Position numbers and translations under genes: made by a program. DNA of 64,000 nucleotides from Alternaria dauci (Eukaryota > Ascomycota > Dothideomycetes > Pleosporales > Pleosporaceae), in contig NC_091273.1 in the NCBI RefSeq assembly GCF_042100115.1, positions 2,356,001 to 2,420,000 of the forward strand, in the 5' to 3' direction. The notes under the pieces were generated by a model. The model had not been told where the DNA came from and made no database searches. It saw nothing but the letters and a program-made list of their open reading frames with translations. Within the stretch, counting starts at the first letter, position 1. Every line of letters starts with the position of its first letter. Shown one piece after another: positions 31,901 to 43,823 of the stretch.

Positions 31901-32569
31901 ATCGTGGCCATGATCAGTGCAACCCAGAACGTCTTCCACCGTCCGCGCGACAAGCAGCAGCAAGCCGACCAGAAGAAGCAAAAGTTCAACGACCCCTCTG
32001 GCGACCACATCACCCTTCTCAACGTGTACAACGGCTGGAAGCAGGGAGGATTCAGCACGCCATGGTGCCACGAGAACTTTGTCATGCCGAAGAACATGCA
32101 GCGCGTGCGCGATGTCCGAAACCAACTGCTGCAGATCATGGCACGACACAAACACCAGGTCGTGTCGTGTGGCCGCAATACAATCAAGGTCCGACAAGCT
32201 CTGTGTTCAGGCTTCTTCCGCAACTCGGCGCGCAAAGATCCTGCCGAGGGCTACAAGACGCTCGTCGAGGGCACGCCCGTCTACCTCCATCCCTCTTCTT
32301 CGCTGTTTGGCAAGCCTGCTGAACACGTTATATACCACTCTCTTGTCGAGACGACCAAGGAATACATGCATTTCTGCAGTGCCATTGAGCCCAAGTGGCT
32401 CGTCGAAGCAGCGCCGACGTTCTTCAAGGTTGCGCCGACAGACAGATTGAGCAAGAGGAAGAAGGCTGAGCGGATACAGCCTCTGCACAACAAGTTTGCT
32501 GGCGAAGACGACTGGAGACTGAGCGCACAGAGGAGGGCTGGCAGGGGTGGTGGTGGAACATGGGGTTGA
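28922..32569 (+). CDS. PRP22: DEAH-box RNA helicase Prp22 (DHX8), 1215 aa
   Basis: It is a spliceosomal ATPase that releases mature mRNA after exon ligation. Domains in order: an N-terminal helical domain (residues 1-80, LANLEFLSLVSKVTSEI...); a charged RS-like segment (DRSYSRSRSRSPRRG, about 180-195); an S1 RNA-binding domain from about 247 to 325 (VYNGKVTGVKDFGCFVNL...ISLSMKEV); and the helicase core. The core has motif I GDTGSGKTTQ at 574, motif II DEAH at 671, motif III SAT near 703 and motif VI QRSGRAGRTGPG near 870. It is followed by the winged-helix/ratchet/OB C-terminus ending in the RAGRGGGGTWG tail. The S1 domain distinguishes Prp22 from Prp2, Prp16 and Prp43. It is intronless over 3.6 kb. 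Confidence 0.98.
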   Translation: MDDLANLEFLSLVSKVTSEIQNHVGVSDKTLAEFVIDQHAKCKGVTDFKNQLEAMGAEFPQSLVESIDRLILTLHPKYKNKGANGKESGANAGDGGDATDRKTRVFKGLAIPDKDVDYEVADEEPEKDAPQADALDDTFAMLEGLAGKAPSSKPKERSRKRSMSPYDSDDDTSRSKRHRRRDRSYSRSRSRSPRRGRQQNDELVFEDEFGRTRTVKPNNKQRSRKKYRDEDLDEFRRPPTPELDDEPVLYKVYNGKVTGVKDFGCFVNLQGVKGKVDGLVHVTQMMEGRVNHPSDLVSRWQEVKVKVIKNENNRISLSMKEVDQRTGQDLDPGKRIASFGTGANSQGLGGIPGLDSSVPVVEDGFNSRKNGMRKRMTSPERWEIKQLIASGVIPKSDYPDIDEDFNAHINGEGGFEEEEDVDIEVREEEPPFLAGQTKQSLELSPIRVVKAPDGSLNRAAMAGDTLAKERRDLKQQEAQEKAAKEAANVDLSSQWNDPMAQQRQFASDLRNTRTNEPSQALPEWKKISTNSKETSFGKRTNMSIKEQRESLPVFKFRNQLLEAVAAHQILIVVGDTGSGKTTQMTQYLAEAGYGNELVIGCTQPRRVAAMSVAKRVADEVGCTLGNEVGYTIRFEDKTSPDTRIKYMTDGILQREILLDPMLSKYSCIMLDEAHERTIATDVLFGLLKKTLKRRPDMKLIVTSATLDADKFSEYFYKCPIFSIPGRTFPVEIMYSKEPESDYLDAALVTVMQIHLTEPAGDILLFLTGKEEIDSSCEIISERMKALGPNVPELMILPIYGALPSEVASRIFEPAPNGTRKVVIATNIAETSLTIDGIYYVVDPGFVKQSSYDGKLGMDRLQITPISQAQARQRSGRAGRTGPGKCFRLYTEAAFQNEMLPTTIPEIQRQNLSNTILMLKAMGINDLLHFDFMDPPPTNTMLTALEELYQLGALDDEGLLTRLGRQMADFPMDPSLSKSLIKSVELQCSDEILTIVAMISATQNVFHRPRDKQQQADQKKQKFNDPSGDHITLLNVYNGWKQGGFSTPWCHENFVMPKNMQRVRDVRNQLLQIMARHKHQVVSCGRNTIKVRQALCSGFFRNSARKDPAEGYKTLVEGTPVYLHPSSSLFGKPAEHVIYHSLVETTKEYMHFCSAIEPKWLVEAAPTFFKVAPTDRLSKRKKAERIQPLHNKFAGEDDWRLSAQRRAGRGGGGTWG

Positions 32570-32611
32570 TGTTCTTTGAGACGATAATTTGTATGAGATA
32601 CCTGACGATAG

Positions 32612-32650
32612 TTGAGATATTCGAACATTGAGATATTCGGACGTTGAGCT
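32612..32650 (+). repeat. 16-bp tandem repeat downstream of PRP22
   Basis: TTGAGATATTCGAACA is followed directly by TTGAGATATTCGGACG and then by a truncated TTGAGCTC. Two mismatches separate the full copies. It lies in the probable 3' UTR. Confidence 0.7.
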
Positions 32651-32850
32651 CTTATTCAGCGTTAAATCATTCCTATTCGAACACTCCATTCCTGATTCTT
32701 GCATGCCGTGTCGTCTGTTCCTTGTCCCTGCTATGCACAGACCCACACTTACTTCCCCATCCGGACCGCGCGACCGCGTTTTCGCGTGTTTACCGTCCCC
32801 GCAGACTCCTTACCAGCAACAGCACCCCACACAATACCCATACGCACGCC

Positions 32851-35824
32851 ATGTCTTCCTTGCTGGATCTCGCCCTCAATTCCGACGCCGCCCCCACGCC
32901 CTCGAGCGCGTACGGCAACGATGCACGCACACCGCAAATGCGATCCTCGTCGGCGAGGCCCCGCGGACCACCCTCTGAAAGCGCCGGCGCGAACAGCGAT
33001 GTAGAGGGCGACCCCGATGACGAGATTATTGGCGCACGGGTGCCAGGACGGCGCACGAATGCCCCGCGGACAGACATCCCCAAGGTGGTGGACGTGACGG
33101 GAGAGACGCTGTCACTGCGGTTCCAGGAGTTCCTCGAAAAGTGAGCCTCACGACAGCAACCACGCTGTGCACTGTGCTGATGTCAGGTTAGCTACACAGA
33201 AGACCCTTCGTCATCGGCTCTTCCCGCCTCGAGTGCCGTGCCCACGACAGACAAATACTACATCGCCCAAATACGGGGCATGCGGCTGTACGGACTATCC
33301 ACCCTCTATGTCGACTACACACATCTGCTCAGGCACGAAGACGGCATTCTGGCCGCGGCCATTGCGAGCGAGTACTACCGCTTCCTGCCATACATGGTCC
33401 GCTCGCTCCACAACCTCATCGCAAAGTACGAGCCCAAGTACTTCCGCCAGCACAAGCAGCCCGCCTCGACTGCCTCTGCCGCCGGCACCTCCAGCGCCGG
33501 CCACGCTACAAGCCAGAACGAGAGTCTGAATGAGAAGACGTCGAACCAGCAGACGGACAAGCTGTTCACCCTGGCCTTTTACAACCTGCCTCTTGTTTCC
33601 CGCATCCGCCAGCTGCGCACCACGTCCATCGGCAGCCTGCTCTCCATATCTGGCACGGCGACGCGGACATCTGAAGTCCGGCCAGAGCTTTCAATGGCCA
33701 CGTTCGTCTGCGAGGTCTGCAACACCGTCGTGCCAAACATCGAGCAGACGTTCAAGTACACCGAACCGACACAATGTCCGAACATCACTTGCATGAACAG
33801 GGAGGGCTGGCGTCTCGACATTAGGCAGTCGACTTTTGTGGATTGGCAAAAGGTGCGCATCCAGGAGAATAGTTCAGAGATTCCCACCGGCAGCATGCCC
33901 CGAACAATGGACGTAATCCTCCGAGGAGAGATGGTGGACCGGGCAAAGGCTGGCGAGAAGTGTATCTTTACGGGTACGGTGATTGTCATCCCGGATGTGA
34001 GCCAGTTCCGCGTGCCTGGTGTGCGCCCCCAAGCAATGAGGGATACCGCAAACACGACGCGAGGCAACGATGTCGGTGGATCGGGTGTCAGCGGCCTCAA
34101 AGCACTCGGTGTGCGCGACCTGACATACCGCATGTCGTTCCTGGCATGCATGGTCTCGCCAGACCACTCTACTCCTGGACAAACCTCGAACCACCACCTG
34201 ACAGGCCAGGCGAGCAACATTCTCGCGTCTCTTGGCCAAGGGCAGATTGAGTCAAACGCGACAAGCGGCGAGGAGGCACAGGAAGAGTATCTTGGCACTC
34301 TGACTGCTGCCGAGATTCAGGATCTCAAGGACATGGTACACAAGCCCAACATCTTCATGCGGTTGGTTGATTCGATAGCGCCCATGGTCTACGGCCACCA
34401 GGTCATCAAGAAGGGCCTCCTGCTGCAACTGATGGGCGGCGTGTCAAAAGAGACGCCCGAGGGTATGGCGTTGCGTGGAGACATCAACATCTGCATCGTC
34501 GGCGACCCCTCCACGTCCAAGTCGCAGTTCCTAAAGTACATTTGCAGCTTTCTTCCTCGCGCCGTCTACACCTCTGGCAAGGCTTCCTCGGCTGCTGGTC
34601 TCACAGCTGCGGTGGTCAAGGACGAGGAGACTGGCGAGTTCACAATCGAGGCCGGTGCTCTCATGCTTGCTGACAACGGTATTTGCGCCATCGACGAGTT
34701 TGACAAGATGGATATCGCCGACCAGGTCGCTATCCACGAAGCCATGGAACAGCAGACGATTTCGATTGCAAAGGCCGGCATCCAAGCCACCCTCAACGCC
34801 CGAACCTCTATCCTTGCGGCGGCTAATCCTGTCGGCGGACGCTACAACCGCAAGACGACGCTGCGCGCGAACGTCAACATGTCTGCGCCCATCATGTCTC
34901 GTTTCGATCTCTTCTTCGTAGTGTTGGACGAGTGTGACGAGGCTGTCGACCGCCATCTTGCTGAGCACATTGTCGGCATCCACCAGCACAGAGACGAAGC
35001 TGTAGACCCCGAGTTCAACACTGAGCAGCTGCAGCGTTACATCCGGTTCGCGAGGACCTTTAGGCCAGAATTCACCGACGAGGCACGGGAAACACTAGTC
35101 GAGAAGTACAAGGAGCTGCGCGCAGACGACGCACAAGGCGGCATTGGCCGCAACAGCTACCGCATTACTGTTCGACAACTCGAGAGTATGATCCGTCTCT
35201 CGGAAGCCATCGCAAAGGCCAACTGCGTCAGCGACATCACCCCTGAATTTGTCAAAGAAGCCTACAACCTCCTCCGCCAGTCCATCATCTCGGTCGAGAA
35301 GGACGACGTCGAAGTTGAAGACGACGACGACGAGGCGTTGCTTGCCGCAGCGGCCGCAGCAGAACAGGAGGCCGATGCGCCAATGGACGATCAGCAAGAC
35401 GCGTCTAGAGACCGAACAGCCACGCCAGCTGTGGCGCCCCGTGAGAAGACCAAGATTACGCACGACAAGTACGTTGCCATGCGCAATATGTTCGTCAAGC
35501 GCGTCAACGAAGACCAGGAGGAGACGCAAGACGGCGTCGAAGAGGAGGAGCTGCTTATCTGGTACCTCGAACAGAAGGAGAATGAAATGGAGACGCAAGA
35601 GGATCTGGAGAAGGAGAGGGCACTTGCGAAGAAGGTGCTGAAGAAGGTCGTCAAGGTATGTGAACAACTCGAGCTTGTGCACCTGTGTGCTAATGAAATT
35701 CCAGGAGCAATATCTCATGTTGATCCGGGGCGAAGGACTTGCAGACGAGCAGGGCCAGGGCGGGGGCAACGACAAGGCAGTCTACGTGCTGCATCCAAAC
35801 TGCCCGATCGAGGACATTGCTTAG
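32851..35824 (+). CDS. MCM6: DNA replication licensing factor MCM6, 957 aa
   Basis: It is a subunit of the Mcm2-7 replicative helicase. Exons are 32851-33140, 33192-35655 and 35705-35824. The first junction reads FLE/NYTEDPSSS; the last adds EQYLMLIRGEG...VLHPNCPIEDIA. MCM6-specific sequence includes FYNLPLVSRIRQLRTTSIGSLLSISGT, STFVDWQKVRIQENSSEIPTGSMPRTMDVILRGE and GLKALGVRDLTYR. The zinc motif is at about 271 (CEVC...CPNITC), Walker A GDPSTSKSQ at about 534, Walker B CAIDEFDKMD at about 594, and the arginine finger SRFDLFF at about 666. An acidic/Ala-rich linker precedes the C-terminal winged helix. It begins 281 bp downstream of Prp22 in the same direction. Confidence 0.98.
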
Positions 35825-36226
35825 ACGGTGGGAGTGTGTCTTGCGTTGGTTGTATCGAATCCTTGAGCGTCCGCGTGGTCCTGTTGTATGAGGCTTGAGT
35901 AGGATCCAGCAGTAGACTACATGTTTGAAATGTTATACCCAATCCGACTGCTCAACATGACCTTGCTTAAAATGTGGACATCGTTTTGGACTGAACGATT
36001 GCACGATTGCACAGGATTTGCAGACAACAGATGTAGTGGTTAAATGATAAGGTTGAACTATACCCATAATTCAGACAACAATCAATGTCGTCTCATACCC
36101 ATAAACCTAGAGAACGATCAACGTTGTTTTGTACCCATAAATCTGGAAACCATGTAAGAGATTTGTAAAAGTAACGCTTCGACATCCTGAGAAGCTTATA
36201 CGGCTTTCCTAATCAAATATCTCCGC
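35825..36226. other. Convergent intergenic region, MCM6 and epimerase
   Basis: The 402 bp hold both 3' UTRs and a degenerate tandem repeat that is described separately. Confidence 0.5.
36061..36150. repeat. Degenerate about 36-bp tandem repeat, 2.5 copies
   Basis: Units begin TACCCATAA at 36061, 36096 and 36132. Within each of the first two units the core CAA/GAAC-ATCAA-GT-GT recurs at the same offset; the third copy is cut short after about 19 bp. The repeat is AT-rich and noncoding, between two convergent genes. Confidence 0.65.
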
Positions 36227-37476
<1,250 letters not shown>

Positions 37477-39068
37477 TGTGAGCTTGGGATGTAGAGGAGA
37501 GGATGTGACTGGGTGCTGCTCTTATGCGATCTGAGGCTTGTGTTTGATTGCGAGGTTGCAGATATATAAAAACGCGGCAGCACGAGATGCTGGGTTCATG
37601 GGCTGTGACACTAGTGGTGGGGAAGAGCCGCATGCGGATAGATTTCCTAGTATGGCAAGCGCTGTATGGCGTTGTAGCCATCACCAAGTTTGATATATCT
37701 ACTTCTATCTGGTCATAGTCATTTGCGCTGCTATGATACCTCAGCGCAGCAGACAAGCGTGCGGGTGGACCATGTTACACATTGGCACAAGAGTTCATCT
37801 TCTTGTGTTCTCTACTGTCACGCTGGGCTAATCACGCTACGACCGTACACAGCAGACAGAAAGCCATGTACGGTTCGAGTATGTCAAGTATGTCAAGTAT
37901 GTCAAGTTTGGTAGCGTGCTGTAGAGCAAGGGACTGTGACATGGTGGGCCGATTGCGGGTGCCTGACAAGCTGCAGATCACAATAGCAACCCTTACACTC
38001 CAGACGTTGCGCGGCTGGCAAGCCATTCCCAGTCCGCAAGCTACGTGCGCCAGTCACAGCATCGCCGTACGACATACCTTCCTCTGACGCAGGTACATGC
38101 GAGACGGCGGAATAAGCGTTGTGGCTCTCAGGGTCTCGTGCTCCGCTTCCAACTGGGCCCGGAAATTTCATGCATCATCCATGTCCTGTGGTAGCGGAGA
38201 CACTAGCTCCAGTCGTCTCTGATGGATGCTCGTCTCTCCAGCCTGCTATTCCTGCGCATGTCTGCTTGTGTCCTTTGGGCCTTAGTTTTTTGTGTCAAAG
38301 ACTGCCATGTCACACACCGCCGGATTAAGCGCCTGCTCGCTTAACCCCCCGTTTGCGGTGGTTTCCGGACAGGCTGAACCCTTGCACCCCAAAGCGCGAC
38401 CTCGAACTTTCATCAACCATCGTCACCCATCAATACACACTGGGGGACACCGCGCCGCATCCTGGAACATGATCGCGAGTCGCAAACTGCACACACACGA
38501 GCGCCAAAAGTTTTTCCAGCGATTCCCACCCTACGCCTGTTTTGCCGGCCTCGACGCGTGAGGGTTCGTCCACGTGTTTACGGACCCACTGCAGGTACTG
38601 TCGCCAACACCACCGCCATTGCAAGTGTTAAAGGAAGAGCTGGAACGTTGCCTGCCGACGCGTTGGTCGCGCATTCTGGACGCGAAAGAGCTGATCACAG
38701 AACGGAGTGTAAGTTGCGCGACTCTCCTACCATGTCTCTGAAAATGTCTCCCATGCATGAGGCTGGGTGCACGTGTTGACTGCTTCACCTTCACCCTCGT
38801 CTTCACCGCGCAAATTTTCGCCAGCCGGGTGCAACGGAGTTACTTGTCTGCCCTGGTTTCTACCATCGCCATTGTTGCGAGTCTACCTTGTCCTTTGTTC
38901 ACCTTATTGTTCAGCGACTTCGCGCTTCTTTCATACACGGCCGTCCCAGCCATCCGATTTCTAAACAACAAATGCTCACAGAAGTCAGCAGGAAGCCCAG
39001 TCCCTATCTTTGGTTCGCATCCAGACTTCACGTTTCTGACTTGAATTGGGAATTGACCAAGTATCGCC
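37477..39068. other. Divergent intergenic region, 1.6 kb, epimerase and SUN gene
   Basis: No supported gene. A TATATAAA stretch at 37563 sits about 90 bp before the epimerase start. A 9-bp tandem repeat is at 37879-37905. Remaining frames are short and mutually overlapping. Confidence 0.5.
37879..37905 (+). repeat. 9-bp tandem repeat, three copies
   Basis: GTATGTCAA is repeated three times without change and then decays into GTTTG. It is noncoding, about 400 bp upstream of the epimerase start. Confidence 0.8.
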
Positions 39069-41561
39069 ATGTCTCAACGTGCTAACGGGGAGGTGCGCAC
39101 GCCTGGAGGGCGCAACCGCCGCTCAGATCGGATCAGCACAAAGGCAAACTCCGTTACCGCAGAATCAGTAGTCACCAATGCCACAGCTTCAGCGAGACGC
39201 ACTACGACGACTTTGACCAAGGTCGCCAACCGCAGATCAAATGCCTACGGCGCGAGCGGCCGTACGGGAGCCCCTGATAAGCTCCTGGCTGCTCCTGCTA
39301 CAGGTTTTACGCAGGCCATGGAGAGCCAGCTCGAAAAGTACGCCAACGGTGGAGATGAGGAAGAGGAAGATGCACAGGATGACAACGCCGAGGAACTTGG
39401 GAGCGGTCGTCCATCACCCTTCGTCAAGCCAATCTCCAACGGCGGCAAGCTCTCTACGGACGCCCCACGCCATCCCACGTCCAGACCAAAAGTCACTCCC
39501 GGCTACTCCTTCATCGATAGTGATGACTTCAGCCACAGCGACGATGACCTTGCAGCGTCCGTCGGCAACACGACCAAGTCTTTTGGCCTTGCTCACGAGG
39601 CTGGCATGCTGGTCTCTCATGACCCATTCGCCGGTGGGCCCATTCGGGACGAGCCCAGAAGCTCCCCTTTCGTCGAGCCTGCAGCACCGAACCGCAAGCC
39701 TGAGCAAGCAGTGCCAGTCGCACAAGATCCTTTTATCAAGCCCGCAGTACCCATTCGCAGGCCCGCCAGCCGCACTTTGAACGGAGCACGGACGCAAGGA
39801 CCAACCCCGGTTCTGCCTCAAGGTCCTGTTCGCAACAAGACCCCAGATCCGACTTCGATTCCCAGTCAAGCCGAAAAGGCTGTCACAACATCGATCCGCG
39901 ACCAACTGCGAAACAGGACGGGCGTGAAGCGACCAACTGCTCGCGCTACGACAGCTGAAGCCGAAGATGTACTAGAGGAGCTGATTGCCGAAGAGCAGGG
40001 GAGGCTCCACGAACAAGGTCCAGCACCGCAACTCCCGCGACAGCCTGAGCGACGTCGCCCCCACCAAAAAGACAGGGTCGAGCTCAACGCGTGGCTTGGC
40101 GACGTAGAGCCGCCCGAGGTCGACGAGCCGACATGGCCATGGAAGAAGCCCGTGACGTGGGCGTTCGCAGCGTTGACGGCTTTTTTGCTTCTCGGGTGGC
40201 TGACGTCGTCCTACATGATGGCGACCGAACACCCCGAGTCTGCAGCGCGGACACCGAATATACTAAAAGCTGTAGGTGCTCGTGTTGGCGACACGTACGA
40301 ATGGATCACAGATATCATCGCCCCCCCACGAGGACCCACGGATGCTGAGCGCCAAGTCCAGCTGGAAATAGAACGCACCAAGGCCTACAAGGAAAACGGC
40401 GAAGACCATTTTCTGTGGGGCCGCATGTCTAACATGGACGACAAGTTCAGCAAGAGTACGAGGGAGATGAGGACGACGCTCGAGGAGCTGAGAAACGAGT
40501 TGCCGCACATGATGATAGTCCGTCGCAACGAGGATGGTTCGACTGAGATATCAGAAGAGTTTTGGGCTGCTTTGCTCGGCAAGGCGCGTTCGACGGAGAC
40601 GGATGCGGACTGGCGGGACTATCTCGAAGGATCCAAGAAGAAGCTGCAAGACCTCCTTAACCCAGCTCTCCACCAGGACCGCGGCCACACGACTACCTGG
40701 CCCGAGGCGGTCACACGCGAAGAGTTCATCCGCCAGATTGAGAAGTCCTACCAGAACATGAATACCCGAGTCGACGAGAAGATTGATGAGGCTATGCGAG
40801 CCCAGAGCGCCCAGTTCCAGACGATGGTGCAAGCAGAGACCCGGAAGACCATGATGGACCAGATTCGGCTTAATTCGCTAGCCCAGGCCAACCTCGTCGC
40901 AAACTACGAGCACCACCTCACCAAACCCAACTACTTCTCTCCCGGCCTGGGCGCCATCGTCGAGCCCGACCTATCCTCCGTCACCTTCAACAACAAGCCC
41001 GGCCGGTTCTATGAGTTTGTGCGCCGCATGCCGCTTATGCCGCGGCAGAACCCACCGATGGCAGCGCTCACAAAGTGGGAAGAGCCGGGCGACTGCTGGT
41101 GCTCTGCTGGACAAAGCGGAACCTCAGCCGGCCAGGCCCAGCTCACCGTCCGACTCGCGCGGCCTGTCATCCCCAAGCAAGTCACCATCGAGCACATACC
41201 CATGAGCATGTCGCCGGCGCGCAACATCTCCAACGCGCCCCGCGACATTGAGCTGTGGGTCCAGACGGATGCACCCATCAACCCCTACTACTCGCATCGC
41301 CAGGTGACGTGCCGCGACCCGCCACCGCACAGCATCGGCGGCCCTGTCTGGAAGTGCCTGGGATCGTTCAAGTACAACATCCACGCGTCGAACCATCTCC
41401 AAACGTTTGACCTCGCTGGCGAGCCGTCTGAACCCGTCCGGAGAACCATGGTACGTGTAATCAGCAACTGGGGCGCCAGTCACACGTGCCTATACCAGGT
41501 GAGACTGCATGGGGCGGACGCACAAAAGGACTACGAGTACCCAGTCGGCCTAATGGACTAG
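39069..41561 (+). CDS. SUN-domain (Sad1/UNC-84) inner nuclear membrane protein, 830 aa
   Basis: It is the nuclear-envelope half of the LINC bridge that attaches chromosomes or the spindle pole body to the cytoskeleton. One exon. The N-terminal 350 residues are polar and disordered (nucleoplasmic). A single transmembrane segment at about 361-385 (KPVTWAFAALTAFLLLGWLTSSYMMA) follows. The lumenal part has coiled-coil stretches (VQLEIERTKAYKENGEDHF, FSKSTREMRTTLEELRNEL, EEFIRQIEKSYQNMNTRVDEKIDEAM). The SUN domain runs from about residue 620 to the end: LGAIVEPDLSSVTF, CWCSAGQSGTSAGQAQLTVRLARPVIPKQVTIEHIP, CLGSFKYNIHASNHLQTFDLA, VRVISNWGASHTCLYQVRLHG. Domain order matches fungal Sad1. Confidence 0.95.
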   Translation: MSQRANGEVRTPGGRNRRSDRISTKANSVTAESVVTNATASARRTTTTLTKVANRRSNAYGASGRTGAPDKLLAAPATGFTQAMESQLEKYANGGDEEEEDAQDDNAEELGSGRPSPFVKPISNGGKLSTDAPRHPTSRPKVTPGYSFIDSDDFSHSDDDLAASVGNTTKSFGLAHEAGMLVSHDPFAGGPIRDEPRSSPFVEPAAPNRKPEQAVPVAQDPFIKPAVPIRRPASRTLNGARTQGPTPVLPQGPVRNKTPDPTSIPSQAEKAVTTSIRDQLRNRTGVKRPTARATTAEAEDVLEELIAEEQGRLHEQGPAPQLPRQPERRRPHQKDRVELNAWLGDVEPPEVDEPTWPWKKPVTWAFAALTAFLLLGWLTSSYMMATEHPESAARTPNILKAVGARVGDTYEWITDIIAPPRGPTDAERQVQLEIERTKAYKENGEDHFLWGRMSNMDDKFSKSTREMRTTLEELRNELPHMMIVRRNEDGSTEISEEFWAALLGKARSTETDADWRDYLEGSKKKLQDLLNPALHQDRGHTTTWPEAVTREEFIRQIEKSYQNMNTRVDEKIDEAMRAQSAQFQTMVQAETRKTMMDQIRLNSLAQANLVANYEHHLTKPNYFSPGLGAIVEPDLSSVTFNNKPGRFYEFVRRMPLMPRQNPPMAALTKWEEPGDCWCSAGQSGTSAGQAQLTVRLARPVIPKQVTIEHIPMSMSPARNISNAPRDIELWVQTDAPINPYYSHRQVTCRDPPPHSIGGPVWKCLGSFKYNIHASNHLQTFDLAGEPSEPVRRTMVRVISNWGASHTCLYQVRLHGADAQKDYEYPVGLMD

Positions 41562-41826
41562 GCCAGTAATGTTGGGACGAAAGCATGACGGCGTTTTGGA
41601 TTACCTTAAGGATTTTGACGAGTGTTTTTGTATACCCCACGATAGCACCAGAGCACTAGCAATTGTTATACCACTTGACGACCAAGCCTAGAGACTAATG
41701 TTTGCGAGATTGTTGATTTGTCAAGTAACAGGCACTTGTAGCATGGTATCTACTTCTAATACTCGATATCCGCCAGACCCTGCTATGGGCAGTACTATAA
41801 CTTTTCAAGATGTCAATCAGGCGCAC

Positions 41827-43240
41827 TTATCGCACAACACCTCCCTTGAGACTCGGGATGCTACACAGGCCGTCCTTGGTCCTCAGCTTCGCTACACCCG
41901 TCTTCTTATCCGCGCCTTCGCCGCTCAGCTGTGGCACGACACCGACATCGAAGCCCACTTCCAGACCGTCTGTGGTAGTGAAGCCCGGCTGGATCATCTC
42001 CCAGACCTTCTTTTTGGGGTTGAGCACGGGCTCTGGCTCGCCTTCCCAGCCCTCAAAGTAGACCCGGTCACCCGCCTTGCTCTCTTTGGGGGGATCCACC
42101 AGCTCGACCGGCCCCTTGTGGCTGTCCTCGCCCTCGGCAACGCGTGGTGACGCAGCGAGTACCATGGCACAGCTCTTGACGCCGCGCATGGTGACGGGCT
42201 TCAGGTTGCACACGGCGACAATCTTGCGGTTCTGCATCTCGGCAAGGGGAATCAGGCCGTTGAGACCAGAGCATACTGTGCGCACGACCTGGCCTTCGTA
42301 CTCGGACGTGTTGTCTGTGCCGGGAGCGTCGCCGCATGCGATTGTGGATACGTAGAGCGAGTCGGCGTTGGGGTGGGTTTCGGCCTTGAGGATGTGGCCT
42401 ACACGCAGGTCGATGAGGGCGGGGGAGAGGGGCTTCTCGACCGGCGCACTGGGTTGTTAGTGTATGCAGACTGGAAGATTGCACGACTTACGCCTTCTGG
42501 GGCTTGGGCTGCTTCTCCTTCTTTTCCTTCTTCTTCTTCTCCGTCGGCGCGCCTTCGGGAGCACCGCCAGCTGCATTCCCAGCGACTGTCGATGCGACAG
42601 CGGAGCCAGCAGCCTCGGCCTTGCCCTTTGCCTTTTCGGCCTTGCTCTTGCCTGCCTGCTCTCCCTGTCCTTGGTCGCCGGTCAGAGTAGTAGCTGTGGC
42701 ACCAGATGCGGCGGCATTGGCAGCGGCAGCCTCCTTCTCCTTCTTCTTGCGCTCCTTCTCAGCCTTTGCGTCCACCGGCTTGATCTTGAAGATCACACTG
42801 TCCTGGTCGATGTTGACCTTGTCGTCCAGCTTCAGACCGAAGACGGGCGAGTTCTGGACAAAGTCGACATGGCGGACGATGTGGTGATATCCCTGCTCTC
42901 CAGTGCGCTCCTCGGCACTCCATTTCGAGACGACCGGTGCGAGCTTCTGGTAGAGGGCAATGTCTGCGACGGAGGGCTTGGCGCCGAGGACGGTGGTCCG
43001 GCTGGAGAGGTGTGTGTTCAGCGACGACAGGCGCTCGGAGGCCTTCGCGGCGTCCTCAGAAGGCGAGGCGATGTGGGAAGCGGTGATGAGCCATTGGCTG
43101 AGCTCAGTCTTGTCAGAGTCGGAGTAGGTGATGCCGGGGAAGAGAGCCTGCGAGGCCTTGACAGCGTCCGTCTCGTCGGCGGCGTTATTGGGCGCGTGTG
43201 TCTTGAGGAAGGTCGCCAGGGTGTCGTCGATTGTGGCCAT
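41827..43240 (-). CDS. Arc1-like tRNA-binding aminoacyl-tRNA synthetase cofactor, 456 aa
   Basis: It binds tRNA and gathers MetRS and GluRS in a complex (yeast Arc1, animal AIMP1). Minus-strand exons are 43240-42492 and 42448-41827; the 43-nt intron splits GC/T of an alanine. Residues 1-150 form a GST-C-like helical domain (ATIDDTLATFLKTHAP...VADIALYQKLAPVVSKW). A Lys/Ala/Glu-rich basic linker follows (KKEKEAAAA...EKKKKEKKEKQPKPQK). The C-terminal EMAP-II/tRNA-binding OB domain starts at about 255 (LIDLRVGHILKAETHPNADSLYVSTIACGD, GLNGLIPLAEMQNRKIVAVCNLKPVTMRGVKSCAMVLAAS). The frame is open upstream to another ATG at 43471, which would add a 77-residue Arg-rich extension; I chose 43240 because its context and the family favour it. 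Confidence 0.94.
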
Positions 43241-43823
43241 GGTGGGCGGTGATGGGAAGATGCGCTGGAAAAAGTTAAGGGCAAGTGGCTGTAGTGGGGT
43301 AAAGAAATCCGCGGTAAAGCTGCGGGCGGCGGTGGCTCTGAGTGTGTGGGGGGAGCTGGGCGGTGTCAAAGAGGCTCCGGACTGGAAGTATCTGTGCCGT
43401 GGCAATTGGGGCCGTCCGATGTGTAGTATGCGAGAAAAGGGCGTAGCTGGGGGACAACGGCGAAGACGCATGATGCACGTGAGTCAAATTCAGGTCCGCC
43501 GTCACCGCGGGGCTCAGAAGCTTCCATGTCGCCCCGCACAGGCCATCGCGTTTGCCAGTCGCGTGCCGTTCCATCGCGTCTCTGCATCTCAGATCTGGTA
43601 TCATGAGGATGGTCGTCGCTTTGTATGAGGAACCAGGTTTACGAATAGCCCTTGGTTACATCTCGTCGTGGCTTCGTATGCCATCAGCGCTCGGCGTCTA
43701 AATGGCATAGATCTGCCCCAACTGTCCATCCTGCGATGCTGTAGCCTATTACATGCCTGGTAAATGAAAGAAGGTTTGGATGACAATTCGTTTGCTGCCT
43801 GCGCCCCACGCACCTAGGTTCAC
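43241..43823. other. Divergent promoter region, Arc1-like and UCH genes
   Basis: It contains the stop-free 77-codon upstream extension of the Arc1-like frame (43241-43471) and otherwise no feature. Confidence 0.45.
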
